From a bacterium (lineage in GTDB: Bacteria > Sysuimicrobiota > Sysuimicrobiia > Sysuimicrobiales > Segetimicrobiaceae), in NCBI GenBank assembly GCA_035308905.1, contig DATGFS010000038.1, positions 48,800 to 112,799 of the forward strand: DNA of 64,000 nt. Reading direction: 5' to 3'. The position numbers and the translations under genes are program-made. Under the pieces are notes generated by a model. It was not told the origin of the DNA. It worked only from the letters and a program-made list of their open reading frames with translations, and did not search any database. This document shows positions 1-8,491 of the stretch, piece after piece (the stretch's first letter is position 1; each line of letters starts with the position of its first letter).

Positions 1-2664
1 GCTGACCGCCGCCTCGTGGATCGGCCGCAGGCTGTAGACGCCGGCGATCGTCTTGCCGCGCGCGTTTTGATTGTAGTCGAGGAAGACTTTGCCGACCCGC
101 TGGTCCACCGCCCACGCGGTCGTGAGCTCGGCGGGATGCTGCGCCGCCAGCCACTCGACCAGCGTCTTGGCGAACGCGTGCGTCTGCGCGTACGTATACC
201 GCCGCCGGATCGGCACGAAGACGTGCAGGCCGGTCTTGCCCGACGTTTTGACGAAGGCGCGCAGCCCCAGCCCGTCGAGCGCGCCGCGCACCCACAGCGC
301 CGCGCGGCGCGCCGCCGCGAAGCCGGGACGGCTGTAATCGGGATCCTTCTCGCCGTGCCGCACCACCGGCTTCTGGCCCTCCGGAAAGATGAACGGGTCG
401 ATGTCGAATACGACGAAGTCGGGATAGTTGAGCGCGCTCGACTCAATCGCGGCTTCCGATCCGCCGAACGCCGCGGCCGGGGTCCGGAGGCCGCGCCCGG
501 CCCGTCCCCCCGCGGGAACGATCGGTGTCACGCGGGAGAACCACGCGTGCATCTCGATGCAGCCCATCTGAGTCAGCCACAAAAGAACCGTCTCGTCCGC
601 GCCGACGATCACCCGGATGTCGCGATCCCCCTGGTCGGACCAGACGCGTTCCGTTCGGACGAACGGCGGGGCGTCGGGCACGTCCTTCTGGAAGAAGTCG
701 TCGCCGTCGATCCCGTCCGGCCACCGGCGCAGCGTGAGCGGCCGGTCGGCGAGGTGCTGGATGATGTACGGGGCGATGCGGCGGTAGTACTCGATCACGT
801 CGCCCTTGGTGTATCCGGTGCCGGGAAAGTAGACTTTGTCGAGATTGGTGAACGCCAGGCCGGGCGGCGCGGACGGCGGCCGCGGCGACGGGACCGGGGC
901 GGATCCCGGGGACCGCGCCGGGGCCCGCCGCGCGGAGGTGCGGCGGACGCCGACGGTGTCGCGTGCGCCTTCGGCGCCGGGGGATGCTCCCGCGTCGCGA
1001 ATTCTCCCCGCGGGGGTGGCGGCCGCCGCCGCCGGACGTTCGAGGCGCACGTCCCCGGCCGCGACGTCGTCCCGCAGGCGCAGGAAAATCGGGAACCGCA
1101 GCAGGCCGTCCGGCGTCCACTCGCCGTATTCGACCTCGACGACGACCTCGGGGCGCAGCCACGTGATCGGGCCCGGCACCTGCGGCCGCTTGGCGAAGGG
1201 GCAGGTCTTTGTCTCGAGCGGCGCGAGCACCCGGCGGAAGCGCGCCAGATCGGCCTCGCTGAAGCCGCCGCCGGTCTGACCGATGTGCACGAGCGCGCCC
1301 GTGCCGTCGTACTGCCCCAGCACCAGCGCGCCGAACGACGTCGACCGCGCGCCGCGTCCGCGCGTCAGGCCGCCGACCACGGCCTCGAGCGTACGGCGGA
1401 TCTTGACCTTGACCCAGTCGGCGCCGCGGACGCCCGGCCGGTAGGGGCTCGACGCCCTTTTTGCGACGATCCCTTCGAAGCCGTGCTCGCGCGCCGCCTC
1501 GAACAGCGCGGTGCCGCGCGCGTCGAGCACGTCGGCTTTGATGAGGCCGGCCGGAAGCGTGAGCGCGTCGAGGGCGGCCCGCCGCTCGGCGAACGGGCGC
1601 TGCCGCAAATCCCGTCCGTCGAAGTACAGGCAGTCGAACACCGCGTAGGCAACGTGCACCTCGCCGGCCGCCGGGCGCTCCCCCGATGCCGCGTTGAGGT
1701 GCAGCCGCTGCTGCAGCCGGTGAAAGCTCGGCCGGCCGTCGTCGTCGGGCGCGAAGATCTCGCCGTCGAGCACCGCGCTTTCCACGTCGAGCCCGGCGAG
1801 CGCGTCGACGATCTCGGGAAACTGCGCGTTGAGCCGGCGGAGGCTGCGCCCGTAGACGACGATATCCTGAGAGGGGCCCTCGCGGCGAATGAAGGCCAGC
1901 GCGCGCACCCCGTCCCATTTGACCTCGAACGACCACCCGGCGCGATCGAACGGCTGTTTCGCGGACTCGGCCAGCATCGGCTTGAACGGCTTCGGAAAGG
2001 GATCGGCGGCCGGCTTCGCGCGGCCCTTCGTGCCGCCGCCTGAGCGCGGGGCCACGCTCCGGGCGCCCGGCGGCCCCGACGTCCACCGCGCCCCCCGGTC
2101 GCCGGCGATTTCCTCGATCGTACGTCCGCTGGCCACCGACCGCCGCCCCGCCGCGACGAACCCCGGCTCGGTGTATTGATCTTTGCCCTTGAACAGCAGC
2201 CAGTCGCGCCCGTTGTTGCGTTTCGTGCGGACGAAGTGAAACTCGCCGCGGAGGCGCTCGCCGTCGACATCGAGCGTCATCTTGCCCGCCTCGAACGCCG
2301 CCACGGGATCGCCTTCGCGGCACGAATACGTTCCCCGGTCCCACAGCAGGACGGTCCCGGCGCCGTAGTTGCCCGGCGGGATGACGCCTTCGAACTCGCC
2401 GTATTCTATAGGATGATCCTCGACGAGGACCGCGAGCCGCTTGTCGGCCGGATCGAGAGAGGGTCCCTTCGGCACCGCCCACGAGCGCAGCACTCCCGCC
2501 ATCTCGAGCCGCAGATCCCAGTGCAGGCGTGTGGCGTGGTGCTCCTGCACGACGAAGCGCGGCCGGGCCTCACGGGGCGGCGGCGTGGGGCCCGAGCCGG
2601 AACGTCCGCTCGGCTCGGGCGTCTGATCGAAGCGCCGCTTCCGGCGATACGTCTCGAGGGTCAT
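1..2664 (-). CDS. ligD: DNA ligase D (3'-phosphoesterase, ligase, polymerase), C-terminus cut by window
   Basis: Multifunctional end-joining ligase of bacterial NHEJ. The frame is open for 888 codons from the ATG at 2664 to the window edge. Residues ~30-170 are the 3'-phosphoesterase domain, with the motif HHATRLHWDLRLE near residue 42. Residues ~225-560 are the ATP-dependent ligase, with nucleophile Lys249 in EVKWDGVR. A Pro/Ala/Arg-rich linker of about 40 residues follows. The archaeo-eukaryotic primase-type polymerase domain starts near residue 600 (FTNLDKVYFP, LRRWPDG, FFQKDVP). The order PE-Lig-Pol is the usual one for three-domain LigD. The ATG overlaps the stop of the DUF72 gene (ATGA), so the two are translationally coupled. 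Only the end of the polymerase domain is missing. Ku, the usual partner, is not in the window. Confidence 0.93.
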   Translation of the reverse strand, partial: MTLETYRRKRRFDQTPEPSGRSGSGPTPPPREARPRFVVQEHHATRLHWDLRLEMAGVLRSWAVPKGPSLDPADKRLAVLVEDHPIEYGEFEGVIPPGNYGAGTVLLWDRGTYSCREGDPVAAFEAGKMTLDVDGERLRGEFHFVRTKRNNGRDWLLFKGKDQYTEPGFVAAGRRSVASGRTIEEIAGDRGARWTSGPPGARSVAPRSGGGTKGRAKPAADPFPKPFKPMLAESAKQPFDRAGWSFEVKWDGVRALAFIRREGPSQDIVVYGRSLRRLNAQFPEIVDALAGLDVESAVLDGEIFAPDDDGRPSFHRLQQRLHLNAASGERPAAGEVHVAYAVFDCLYFDGRDLRQRPFAERRAALDALTLPAGLIKADVLDARGTALFEAAREHGFEGIVAKRASSPYRPGVRGADWVKVKIRRTLEAVVGGLTRGRGARSTSFGALVLGQYDGTGALVHIGQTGGGFSEADLARFRRVLAPLETKTCPFAKRPQVPGPITWLRPEVVVEVEYGEWTPDGLLRFPIFLRLRDDVAAGDVRLERPAAAAATPAGRIRDAGASPGAEGARDTVGVRRTSARRAPARSPGSAPVPSPRPPSAPPGLAFTNLDKVYFPGTGYTKGDVIEYYRRIAPYIIQHLADRPLTLRRWPDGIDGDDFFQKDVPDAPPFVRTERVWSDQGDRDIRVIVGADETVLLWLTQMGCIEMHAWFSRVTPIVPAGGRAGRGLRTPAAAFGGSEAAIESSALNYPDFVVFDIDPFIFPEGQKPVVRHGEKDPDYSRPGFAAARRAALWVRGALDGLGLRAFVKTSGKTGLHVFVPIRRRYTYAQTHAFAKTLVEWLAAQHPAELTTAWAVDQRVGKVFLDYNQNARGKTIAGVYSLRPIHEAAVS

Positions 2665-3392
2665 CCGGCGGCCGAGACGAGGGCCATCAGCCGTTCGGCG
2701 TACGCGACGGCTTCCGGGCCCGTGTCGTGGGTGAAGTAGCAAAAGACCGGCGTCAGCGCAGGCACGCCCGCCAGGTGTTCCGCCCACGCGGCCAACTGCT
2801 CGTCGGTGTACCGGAGCCGGTGCAACCGGTAGTATCCCCAGGGCGCGGTGTGCACGAGGGGATCGGTCGAGTCGTCGTCCTCGGCAATGCAGAGCGCGGC
2901 CCGGTACGTCCGCAGGGTGTCGTAAACCGCGTCGTCGCGCCAGGTCTCGTGGCGGAACTCGAGCGCGACGTACGGCAGCGGCGGGAGGCCGGCGAGGAAC
3001 TGCTGCAGCAGGGGCAGATCGCGCTTGAAGGTCGGCGGGAACTGAAACAGCACCGGCCCGAGGCGCGGGCCGAGCACGGTGACGCGCTCGTACAGCCAGC
3101 GCACGTTCTCATCGACGTCGCGGAGGCGTTTCATGTGCGTGATGCTGCGGTGCGCCTTGATCGTAAACCGGAACGACTCGGGCGTCTGGTTTTTCCACGT
3201 CTCGAACGTCTCCGCGGCCGGCATGCGGTAGAACGAGGCGTTGATCTCGACGGTCGGCAGCCGCGTCGCGTAGAACGACAGGAAGCGTTCGGCCGGCAGG
3301 TCCGCGGGATAGAACCCGCCCTTCCACTCCTTGAATCCGAATCCCGAGGTACCGGCCGCCACCCGGGCCGGCGTTCCCGGCGGCGCGGCCAT
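2661..3392 (-). CDS. DUF72 family protein
   Basis: Protein of 243 residues with the DUF72 signature (VAAGTSGFGFKEW at the N-terminus, then FYP, EINASFYR, FTIKAHRSITH, LFQFPP and EFRHETW), typical length for this TIM-barrel-like family. The biochemical role of DUF72 is not established. I chose ATG 3392 because GGAGG lies about 10 nt upstream; an ATG at 3401 would overlap the upstream permease stop (ATGA) but has the SD almost on top of it. The stop overlaps the ligD start, so it is the last gene before ligD in a run ABC ATPase, permease, DUF72, ligD. A link to DNA repair is only inferred from that coupling. Confidence 0.88.
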   Translation of the reverse strand: MAAPPGTPARVAAGTSGFGFKEWKGGFYPADLPAERFLSFYATRLPTVEINASFYRMPAAETFETWKNQTPESFRFTIKAHRSITHMKRLRDVDENVRWLYERVTVLGPRLGPVLFQFPPTFKRDLPLLQQFLAGLPPLPYVALEFRHETWRDDAVYDTLRTYRAALCIAEDDDSTDPLVHTAPWGYYRLHRLRYTDEQLAAWAEHLAGVPALTPVFCYFTHDTGPEAVAYAERLMALVSAAG

Positions 3393-3397
3393 CGCGG

Positions 3398-4234
3398 TCA
3401 TCCCTCCGTGCGCATCAAGAGGCCGAGTTCCCGCGCGATCCACATCACGCGGGCGAAGACCGCGGCGGCGATGCCGAACAGCACGGCGTTCAGGCCCAGC
3501 GCCCCAGCGACATCGCCCCAAGGCACGGGATGTCCGCTCAGCACCGTCCGCATGCCTTCGAACGCGTACGTGGTCGGCAGCAACCATGCGACGCGCTGCA
3601 GCGCCGCAGGCAGGATCGAGACCGGATAGAACACCGCGGAGAAGGGCTGGAAGAGAAACGCTACGGCCCACGCGAGCACCTCGGCGCCCTGACCGTACCG
3701 GAGAATGAGCGCGGTTGTGATGATTCCCATTCCCCACGCCGACAAAATGAGGTTGGCGGCAAATGGCAGGAGGCCGAGCGCGTGCGGAAAGATGTTGAAA
3801 GTGTAGAGCGCCCACGCGATCGCCGACATCAATACGCTGATCACGGCGACCTTCATCACGCCGAGCACCATCGTCGCGCCAAGGAACTCGGCGGTGCTCA
3901 CCGGGCTGACGAACACGTTCACGAGGTTGCGCGTCCAGATGTCCTCGAGGAACGAGACCGAGATCGCCTGCTGCACGCGAAAAAAGATGTCCCACAGGAT
4001 CAACGCGCCGAGCAGGTACGCGATCGCGAGGGCCCCGCCGCCGCGCAGGCGGGCCACGTAAACGCTGAGGAAACCCCACATAAGCAGATCGAGCACCGGC
4101 CAGTACACGATCTCCAGAGACCGGATCGCGCTGCGCCGGTACAGGTACAGCTGCCGCAGCAGCAGACCCGACATGCGCGACACGCTGAAACCGGACACGC
4201 GAGGGGTCCCGCGGGCCGCCGCAACGGCGCTCAC
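3398..4234 (-). CDS. ABC-2 type transporter permease
   Basis: Integral membrane protein of 278 residues with about six hydrophobic segments, the ABC-2 membrane domain organisation (drug, lipid or polysaccharide exporters). The N-terminal region LLLRQLYLYRRSAIRSLEIV precedes the first membrane span, as in many ABC-2 permeases. It starts at GTG 4234, which overlaps the stop of the ATPase gene (GTGA), so both subunits are made together. The substrate cannot be read from the sequence. It is followed directly by the DUF72 gene. Confidence 0.87.
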   Translation of the reverse strand: MSAVAAARGTPRVSGFSVSRMSGLLLRQLYLYRRSAIRSLEIVYWPVLDLLMWGFLSVYVARLRGGGALAIAYLLGALILWDIFFRVQQAISVSFLEDIWTRNLVNVFVSPVSTAEFLGATMVLGVMKVAVISVLMSAIAWALYTFNIFPHALGLLPFAANLILSAWGMGIITTALILRYGQGAEVLAWAVAFLFQPFSAVFYPVSILPAALQRVAWLLPTTYAFEGMRTVLSGHPVPWGDVAGALGLNAVLFGIAAAVFARVMWIARELGLLMRTEG

Positions 4235-4956
4235 ACCGGGCGCTCCTCGCGCGCGAGATCGAGGAACATCTGCTCGAGCGTCTCCTCGTCGAACCGGCGC
4301 AGCACCTCGCCGGGCGGCCCGTCTGCGATGATGCGCCCGCGGTGGAGAAAGAGAATCCGGTCGCTGAGACGCTCGACCTCCTGCATGTTGTGAGACGTGT
4401 AGAAGATCGTCATGCCCCGCTCGGCGCGGATCGTCCGCAGCGCCTGGCGTACGCGGTCGGCGCCGTCCGGATCGAGACTGGCGGTCGGCTCGTCGAGGAA
4501 GAGCACCTCGGGATCGTTGAGCAGGGCTTTGACGAGCCCGAACCTGGTCCCCTCACCGGACGACAATTGCCCGGTGCGCCTCCGCCACATGCCGGGCAGA
4601 CCCATGCGGTCGAGCAGCCGCTCCATCTCCGCACGCGGCTTGTGCACGCCGTACAGCCGCGCGAACACAGCCAGGTTCTCGCCGACGGTGAGATTGCCCG
4701 GCAGCGAGACGTACGGCGACGTGAAGTTGACGCGGGCGAGAATCGCCTGACGCGCCGCGGGCATCGGCAGCCCCAGGATCTCGACGTGCCCGCGCGTCGG
4801 CCGCAGGAGGCCGAGCAGCATCCCGATCGTCGTCGTCTTCCCGGCGCCGTTCGGGCCGAGGAACCCGACGATCGTCCCCGCTTGCACGCCGAACGAGACA
4901 TCGTCGACGACCACGGCGTCGCCGAAACGCTTGGTAAGGTGGCTGGCGACGATCAC
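4231..4956 (-). CDS. ABC-2 exporter ATP-binding protein
   Basis: ABC ATPase of about 241 residues that powers the adjacent ABC-2 permease. Walker A is GPNGAGKTTT, Walker B is VLFLDEPTASLDP, and the switch His is in TSHNMQEV. The signature reads LSSGE rather than the standard LSGGQ; such variants occur in ABC-2 exporters. I place the start at GTG 4956 (protein begins MIVASHLTKRFGD) because a TATAAT box at 4963-4968 on this strand ends six bases before it, the geometry of a leaderless transcript. A GTG at 4971 would add five residues but lies upstream of that box. It is the first gene of the run leading to ligD. Confidence 0.87.
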   Translation of the reverse strand: MIVASHLTKRFGDAVVVDDVSFGVQAGTIVGFLGPNGAGKTTTIGMLLGLLRPTRGHVEILGLPMPAARQAILARVNFTSPYVSLPGNLTVGENLAVFARLYGVHKPRAEMERLLDRMGLPGMWRRRTGQLSSGEGTRFGLVKALLNDPEVLFLDEPTASLDPDGADRVRQALRTIRAERGMTIFYTSHNMQEVERLSDRILFLHRGRIIADGPPGEVLRRFDEETLEQMFLDLAREERPV

Positions 4957-4982
4957 GGCTGCATTATACACTGGAGTCGACC
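4957..4982. promoter_or_regulatory. 26-bp divergent promoter, leaderless start on the minus strand
   Basis: Only 26 bp separate the ABC ATPase start (GTG 4956, minus) from the EamA start (GTG 4983, plus). The minus strand has a perfect -10 TATAAT (4968-4963) followed by six bases and GTG, as expected for leaderless transcription. I see no good -35. The same near-symmetrical AT box reads TTATAC/TATACA on the plus strand, and the plus-strand gene has GGAG (4973-4976) six bases before its GTG. A shared bidirectional -10 is inference. Confidence 0.55.
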
Positions 4983-5900
4983 GTGACCGCCCCCCAGCGC
5001 ATCCTCCGCCGCGGCCAGTTCTACGCGATCGCCGCGATTGCCATCTGGAGCACCAATTTCGTCATCGGCCGGGAGCTGCGCGACGTGCTCACGCCGGGCA
5101 CGATCGCCGCCTTTCGGTCGCTCGTCGCCGGCGTGCCGATGGGCATCTGGATTCTGGCCACCCACGAGTGGCCGCACGAGGGCCGGCGCGTGCTCGGCCC
5201 GATGGTGGGCCTCGGGCTGCTCGGCATCGTCGCGAGCCAGTACATGACGTATCTCGCGCTGCATTGGAGTCTCGCGACCAACGTGATCATCCTGAACGCC
5301 GCGAGCCCGCTCGTGACGGCGACGATCGCGGTCCTCGTCGGCGCCGCGCCGTTCTCGCCGGGGCTGTTCCGCGGGCTCCTCATCTCGGTAGCCGGCGGAT
5401 TCCTGGTCACGGCGTTCGGCGCCAGCCACGGGGCGCGGCTGGAAGCCGACCCCGGCGCCCTGCTGATCATCGCGACGATGGTGACCTGGGGCTTTTACAA
5501 TCTAGGGGTGCAGCGGTTGAGCCTGACGCTGTCGCCGCTCGTCGTCACCTCGGGCGCAATGCTGACGGGGTTCCCGTTCCTGCTCGCCGTCGTGGCGATC
5601 GAGCATCCGCCGCACCTATGGGCGGCGATCGGCGCGCACCTGCCAATTTTGGTGTATCTCGCGATCGGGCCGTCGGCGATCGCCTACGCCTGCTGGAGCG
5701 CCGCGGTGCGTGACCTCGGCGCGGACTACGCGATGTTGTTCAACAACCTGCTGCCCGTATTCGGGATGGTCCTCGGCAGCCTCGTGCTGCACGAGCGGAT
5801 CGCGCTCGTGCAGCTGGCCTCGTCCGCCCTGATCATCGCCGGCATCCTGGTGGCGTTCCGCTCGCTTACGAGCAGCACGCCGGCGGGCAGCACGAGCTGA
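4983..5900 (+). CDS. EamA/DMT family transporter
   Basis: Drug/metabolite transporter superfamily protein of 305 residues with about ten hydrophobic segments in two EamA repeats. The first repeat begins FYAIAAIAIWSTNFVIGREL; the second begins near residue 155 (LIIATMVTWGFYNLGVQRL). The short loop with VLHERI before the last span is typical of EamA permeases. It starts at GTG 4983 with GGAG six bases upstream. It is divergent from the ABC exporter genes and convergent with arsM, with no strong terminator between. The substrate is unknown; amino acids or small metabolites are usual for the family. Confidence 0.87.
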   Translation: MTAPQRILRRGQFYAIAAIAIWSTNFVIGRELRDVLTPGTIAAFRSLVAGVPMGIWILATHEWPHEGRRVLGPMVGLGLLGIVASQYMTYLALHWSLATNVIILNAASPLVTATIAVLVGAAPFSPGLFRGLLISVAGGFLVTAFGASHGARLEADPGALLIIATMVTWGFYNLGVQRLSLTLSPLVVTSGAMLTGFPFLLAVVAIEHPPHLWAAIGAHLPILVYLAIGPSAIAYACWSAAVRDLGADYAMLFNNLLPVFGMVLGSLVLHERIALVQLASSALIIAGILVAFRSLTSSTPAGSTS

Positions 5901-5933
5901 CCGCCGGCGTGCCCCCGCCGGCACCCGTGAAAT

Positions 5934-6764
5934 CTACGCCGGCTTGCGGGCCCGGACGAACGCGCTCATGAACTTCCGGTCGACCAGCGGCGCCACCGCC
6001 TCCACGTCGATCCCGTGCCCGGAGAGAAACTCCCGGGCGTCGTCCACGTCGTAGACGCGCGTGGGCTCGAGGGCGACGCCTTCGAAGCCCGCCTTGGCCA
6101 GCCTTGCCGCGTAGTCGGATTCTTCGAGCGCGCCGGCCACGCATCCGATCCAGAGCTCCATGTTGCGCCGGATCGCCTCCGGGACTTCACCGCGCACCAC
6201 GACGTCGGAGACGGCGAACCGGCCGCCCGGCCGGAGCACCCGGAAGGCCTCCGCGAAGACGCGGTCCTTGTCGCCGGAGAGATTGATGACGCAGTTCGAG
6301 ATGATGACGTCGACGGAGTTGTCCGGCAGCGGGATCTGTTCGATTTCGCCCTTCAGGAACTCCACGTTCGCGAGGCCCGCCTTGCGCTGATTCTCCCGGG
6401 CGAGCGCGAGCATCTCGTCGGTCATGTCGAGCCCGTAGGCCTTGCCGGAGGGACCGACGCGCTTGGCCGACAGCAGCACGTCAATGCCGCCGCCGGAGCC
6501 GAGATCCAGGACCGTTTCGCCGGGGCGCAGATCCGCGAGCGCCGTCGGGTTGCCGCAGCCCAGGGACGCCGCGACGGCCTCTCTCGGCAGGTCCGCGACG
6601 TCCTGGCCGGCATACAGGTTGGACGTGATCACGTCGCCGCCGCCGTCGTCCGTGCCGCAGCCGCAGGCGCTCCCGCAGCAACCGGCCTCGCCCGCCGAGG
6701 CGCGCCGCGCCGCGTTCGCGTACTTCTCGCGCACCACCAGTTTGATGTCCGCCGTCTCCGCCAT
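5934..6764 (-). CDS. arsM: arsenite S-adenosylmethionine methyltransferase
   Basis: Methylates As(III) to methylarsenicals using SAM. The 276-residue protein has a Cys-rich N-terminus (Cys29, Cys30, Cys34, Cys36), the SAM-binding motif [14 protein letters not shown], and the two downstream Cys contexts typical of ArsM (SNCVINL and WIGCVAGAL). Start ATG 6764 is preceded by AGGTGG at good spacing; the frame continues upstream without an SD or family similarity. It lies 59 bp downstream of arsR on the same strand, so the pair probably forms a small arsenic-inducible operon repressed by ArsR. Confidence 0.93.
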   Translation of the reverse strand: MAETADIKLVVREKYANAARRASAGEAGCCGSACGCGTDDGGGDVITSNLYAGQDVADLPREAVAASLGCGNPTALADLRPGETVLDLGSGGGIDVLLSAKRVGPSGKAYGLDMTDEMLALARENQRKAGLANVEFLKGEIEQIPLPDNSVDVIISNCVINLSGDKDRVFAEAFRVLRPGGRFAVSDVVVRGEVPEAIRRNMELWIGCVAGALEESDYAARLAKAGFEGVALEPTRVYDVDDAREFLSGHGIDVEAVAPLVDRKFMSAFVRARKPA

Positions 6765-6823
6765 CTCCCCACCACCTCGTCCCAATGACATCGATGCCGC
6801 GCGACGGCCGGCCGCCGGGCGCG

Positions 6824-7195
6824 TTACCGCCGGCTCGGCGACCGTCCCACCCAGGCGATCTCTTTCGGATCGACCGCGCCGCTCCGCGTGCAGCATTCCG
6901 CGTACAAGAATCCCAGCAGCGCCCGAAGCGTCTCGGCTCCCGCGGCGTACCGGAGGAACGTCCCCTCCCGCCGCACGGTCACGAGACCTTCGTGACGGAG
7001 CTTTTCGAGATGATGCGACAGCGTGGACGCCGGAATGTCGAGTTCGGCCTGGATCTCGCCGGCGACGAGGCCGTCCGGATGCGCGGAGAGCAGCAGGCGC
7101 AGGATCCGCAGCCGCGGCTCCGTCCCGATCGCGGCGAACATGTCCGCGTACCGGGCGACGTCCTCGGTTCCGTCCCGCGCCGTCGACTCGCTCAC
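6824..7195 (-). CDS. arsR: ArsR/SmtB family arsenical-responsive repressor
   Basis: Winged-helix repressor of 123 residues. The recognition helix region is [20 protein letters not shown] (about 53-72). A vicinal pair Cys101-Cys102 sits in the C-terminal helix (AECCTRS), the position used for As(III) in the AfArsR type. That type is known to use a third Cys a few residues later; here none is present after Cys102, so metal coordination may differ. It starts at GTG 7195 and is co-oriented with arsM. A GTATT-TCG-AATAC dyad and a shared 26-bp dyad lie just upstream. Confidence 0.92.
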   Translation of the reverse strand: MSESTARDGTEDVARYADMFAAIGTEPRLRILRLLLSAHPDGLVAGEIQAELDIPASTLSHHLEKLRHEGLVTVRREGTFLRYAAGAETLRALLGFLYAECCTRSGAVDPKEIAWVGRSPSRR

Positions 7196-7231
7196 CGTCC
7201 GCCCACCCCGTCCGAAGTCCGCGTAATTTCC

Positions 7232-7289
7232 GTATTTCGAATACTATAGAAACATGATCCGGCTGTCAAGTGCAGACCTGCAATTGACA
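7232..7289. promoter_or_regulatory. Divergent arsR / HTH-regulator promoter with two dyads
   Basis: Two symmetric elements fill this divergent region. A dyad GTATT-TCG-AATAC (7232-7244) overlaps the likely arsR -10 (TAGTAT or TATAGT on the minus strand, within 7241-7248), a good ArsR operator candidate. A 26-bp imperfect dyad (7264-7289, 11 of 13 positions matching) has arms TGTCAA and TTGACA with inner TGCAG and CTGCA. Its ends are the -35 hexamers of both genes: TTGACA on the minus strand (7269-7264) and TTGACA on the plus strand (7284-7289). A protein bound here would cover both promoters. The plus-strand -10 is poor. Confidence 0.6.
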
Positions 7290-7342
7290 TTTCATGATCC
7301 GATGAAGTATCTGTGATGTAGGCTCTACCGCGGAGGTGCGTG

Positions 7343-8035
7343 ATGCCGTATTCTTCCGACCCCGACGTGGCAGAAATCGCGTCGCTCCTCGGCGACCCGG
7401 CGCGCGCCGCCATGATGTACGCGCTGCTGGACGGCGGCGCGCTGTCCGCCACGGAACTGGCCCGGCGGGCGTCCGTGTCCGCCTCCTCGGCGAGCATGCA
7501 TCTCCGGAAGCTCGTGGGCGGGGGGCTGCTGGCCGTGGAGCGCTCAGGCCGCCACCGTTATCACCGGCTCGCCAACCGCGACGTCGCGCACGCCCTCGAG
7601 GCCCTCGGCGCCGTCGCCAAACCGCCCGCGGTCGTGGCGTTGACGCAGGCCACCACCTTGGAGGCGCTGCGCGCGGCCCGCACCTGCTACGACCACCTCG
7701 CGGGCCGGCTCGGCGTCCAGATCACGGACTCCCTGGTCGAGCGCCGTGTGATCGTCGGTACGGGTCGCGAGTACCGTCTCGGGCGGTCCGCTCCCCGGTT
7801 TCTGGCGCGGCTCGGCATCGAGATCGCCGAGGTTCGGAAGCAGCGGCGGGCGTTTGCCCGTCAGTGTGCCGACTGGACCGAACGGCGCGCCCACGTGGCC
7901 GGCGCCCTGGGGTCCGCGCTGCTCGCGCGCTTCGTCGAAAACGGCTGGATCGAGCCCATGAAAACAAGCCGCGCGGTACGGATCACCGCGGACGGACGCC
8001 GGGCGTTCTCGGCGCACTTCCGCGTGACAGTGTAG
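7343..8035 (+). CDS. ArsR-like winged-helix transcriptional regulator
   Basis: Protein of 230 residues. The N-terminal ~90 residues are an ArsR-type winged helix (SLLGDPARAAMMYALLDGG, then helix-turn-helix SATELARRASVSASSASMHL). The C-terminal part, about 140 residues, resembles the extension of longer ArsR-like regulators and holds a single Cys in each of TCYDHL and RQCADW. Start ATG 7343 has GGAGG six bases upstream; GTG 7340 is too close to the SD. It diverges from arsR across a shared dyad, so cross- or auto-regulation is plausible. The effector is unknown. Confidence 0.87.
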   Translation: MPYSSDPDVAEIASLLGDPARAAMMYALLDGGALSATELARRASVSASSASMHLRKLVGGGLLAVERSGRHRYHRLANRDVAHALEALGAVAKPPAVVALTQATTLEALRAARTCYDHLAGRLGVQITDSLVERRVIVGTGREYRLGRSAPRFLARLGIEIAEVRKQRRAFARQCADWTERRAHVAGALGSALLARFVENGWIEPMKTSRAVRITADGRRAFSAHFRVTV

Positions 8036-8071
8036 CGCACACCACCGGGCCGGTCCGCGCGGCCGCCGCGC

Positions 8072-8458
8072 TCACACCGCGATCGCGTCCGCCTCGATCT
8101 CGACCAGCATCGCCGGGTCGACGAGCCGGCTCACGACGACGAGCGTGCAGGCGGGCCGGATGTCGCGGAAGACCTCGCCGTGCGCGCGCCCCACCGCCTC
8201 CCAATCGCCGGCGTTGGTGATGAAGATCCGCGTCCGGACCACGTCCTCGAGGCGGCAATCGAGTCCGCGCAGAGCCGCGCCGATGTTCTTCAGCACCTGC
8301 ACGGCCTGCGCGTACGCGTCTCCAGGCCCCACGATCTTCCCGCTGGCATCCGTCGCCGTGGTGCCGGCCACGTGCACGGACTGCCCGACCCGCACGGCCC
8401 GCGAGTAGCCGACGATCGGCTCCCACGGCGTGCCCGACGAATAATTCCGGCGCTCCAC
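8072..8458 (-). CDS. RidA/YjgF family protein
   Basis: Protein of 128 residues matching the RidA family, whose canonical members hydrolyse reactive enamines and imines released by PLP enzymes. The conserved core is present: [30 protein letters not shown], and the arginine-containing strand [10 protein letters not shown]. The C-terminal catalytic-Arg region of true RidA (usually with R and E near residues 105-120) reads [16 protein letters not shown] here, closer to RidA subfamilies of unknown role. It starts at GTG 8458 with GGGAGG six bases upstream; an overlapping ATG at 8460 is out of frame. It lies 33 bp downstream of the DinB-like gene on the same strand. Confidence 0.88.
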   Translation of the reverse strand: MERRNYSSGTPWEPIVGYSRAVRVGQSVHVAGTTATDASGKIVGPGDAYAQAVQVLKNIGAALRGLDCRLEDVVRTRIFITNAGDWEAVGRAHGEVFRDIRPACTLVVVSRLVDPAMLVEIEADAIAV

Positions 8459-8491
8459 ATTCCACCTCCCAAGATACCGCCGCGGTGCGTT

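Noticed and set aside
16..2043. Long plus-strand open frame opposite ligD
   Set aside because: Arg/Pro/His-rich translation with no domain; ligD on the other strand has all family motifs. High GC removes stops from antisense frames.
443..2482. Long minus-strand frame overlapping ligD in another register
   Set aside because: Low-complexity Arg/Gly/Ala translation; the register starting at 2664 carries the ligase motifs.
5903..5925. GCCGGCG/CGCCGGC hairpin between EamA and arsM as a terminator
   Set aside because: Short GC-only stem without a T-tract on either strand.
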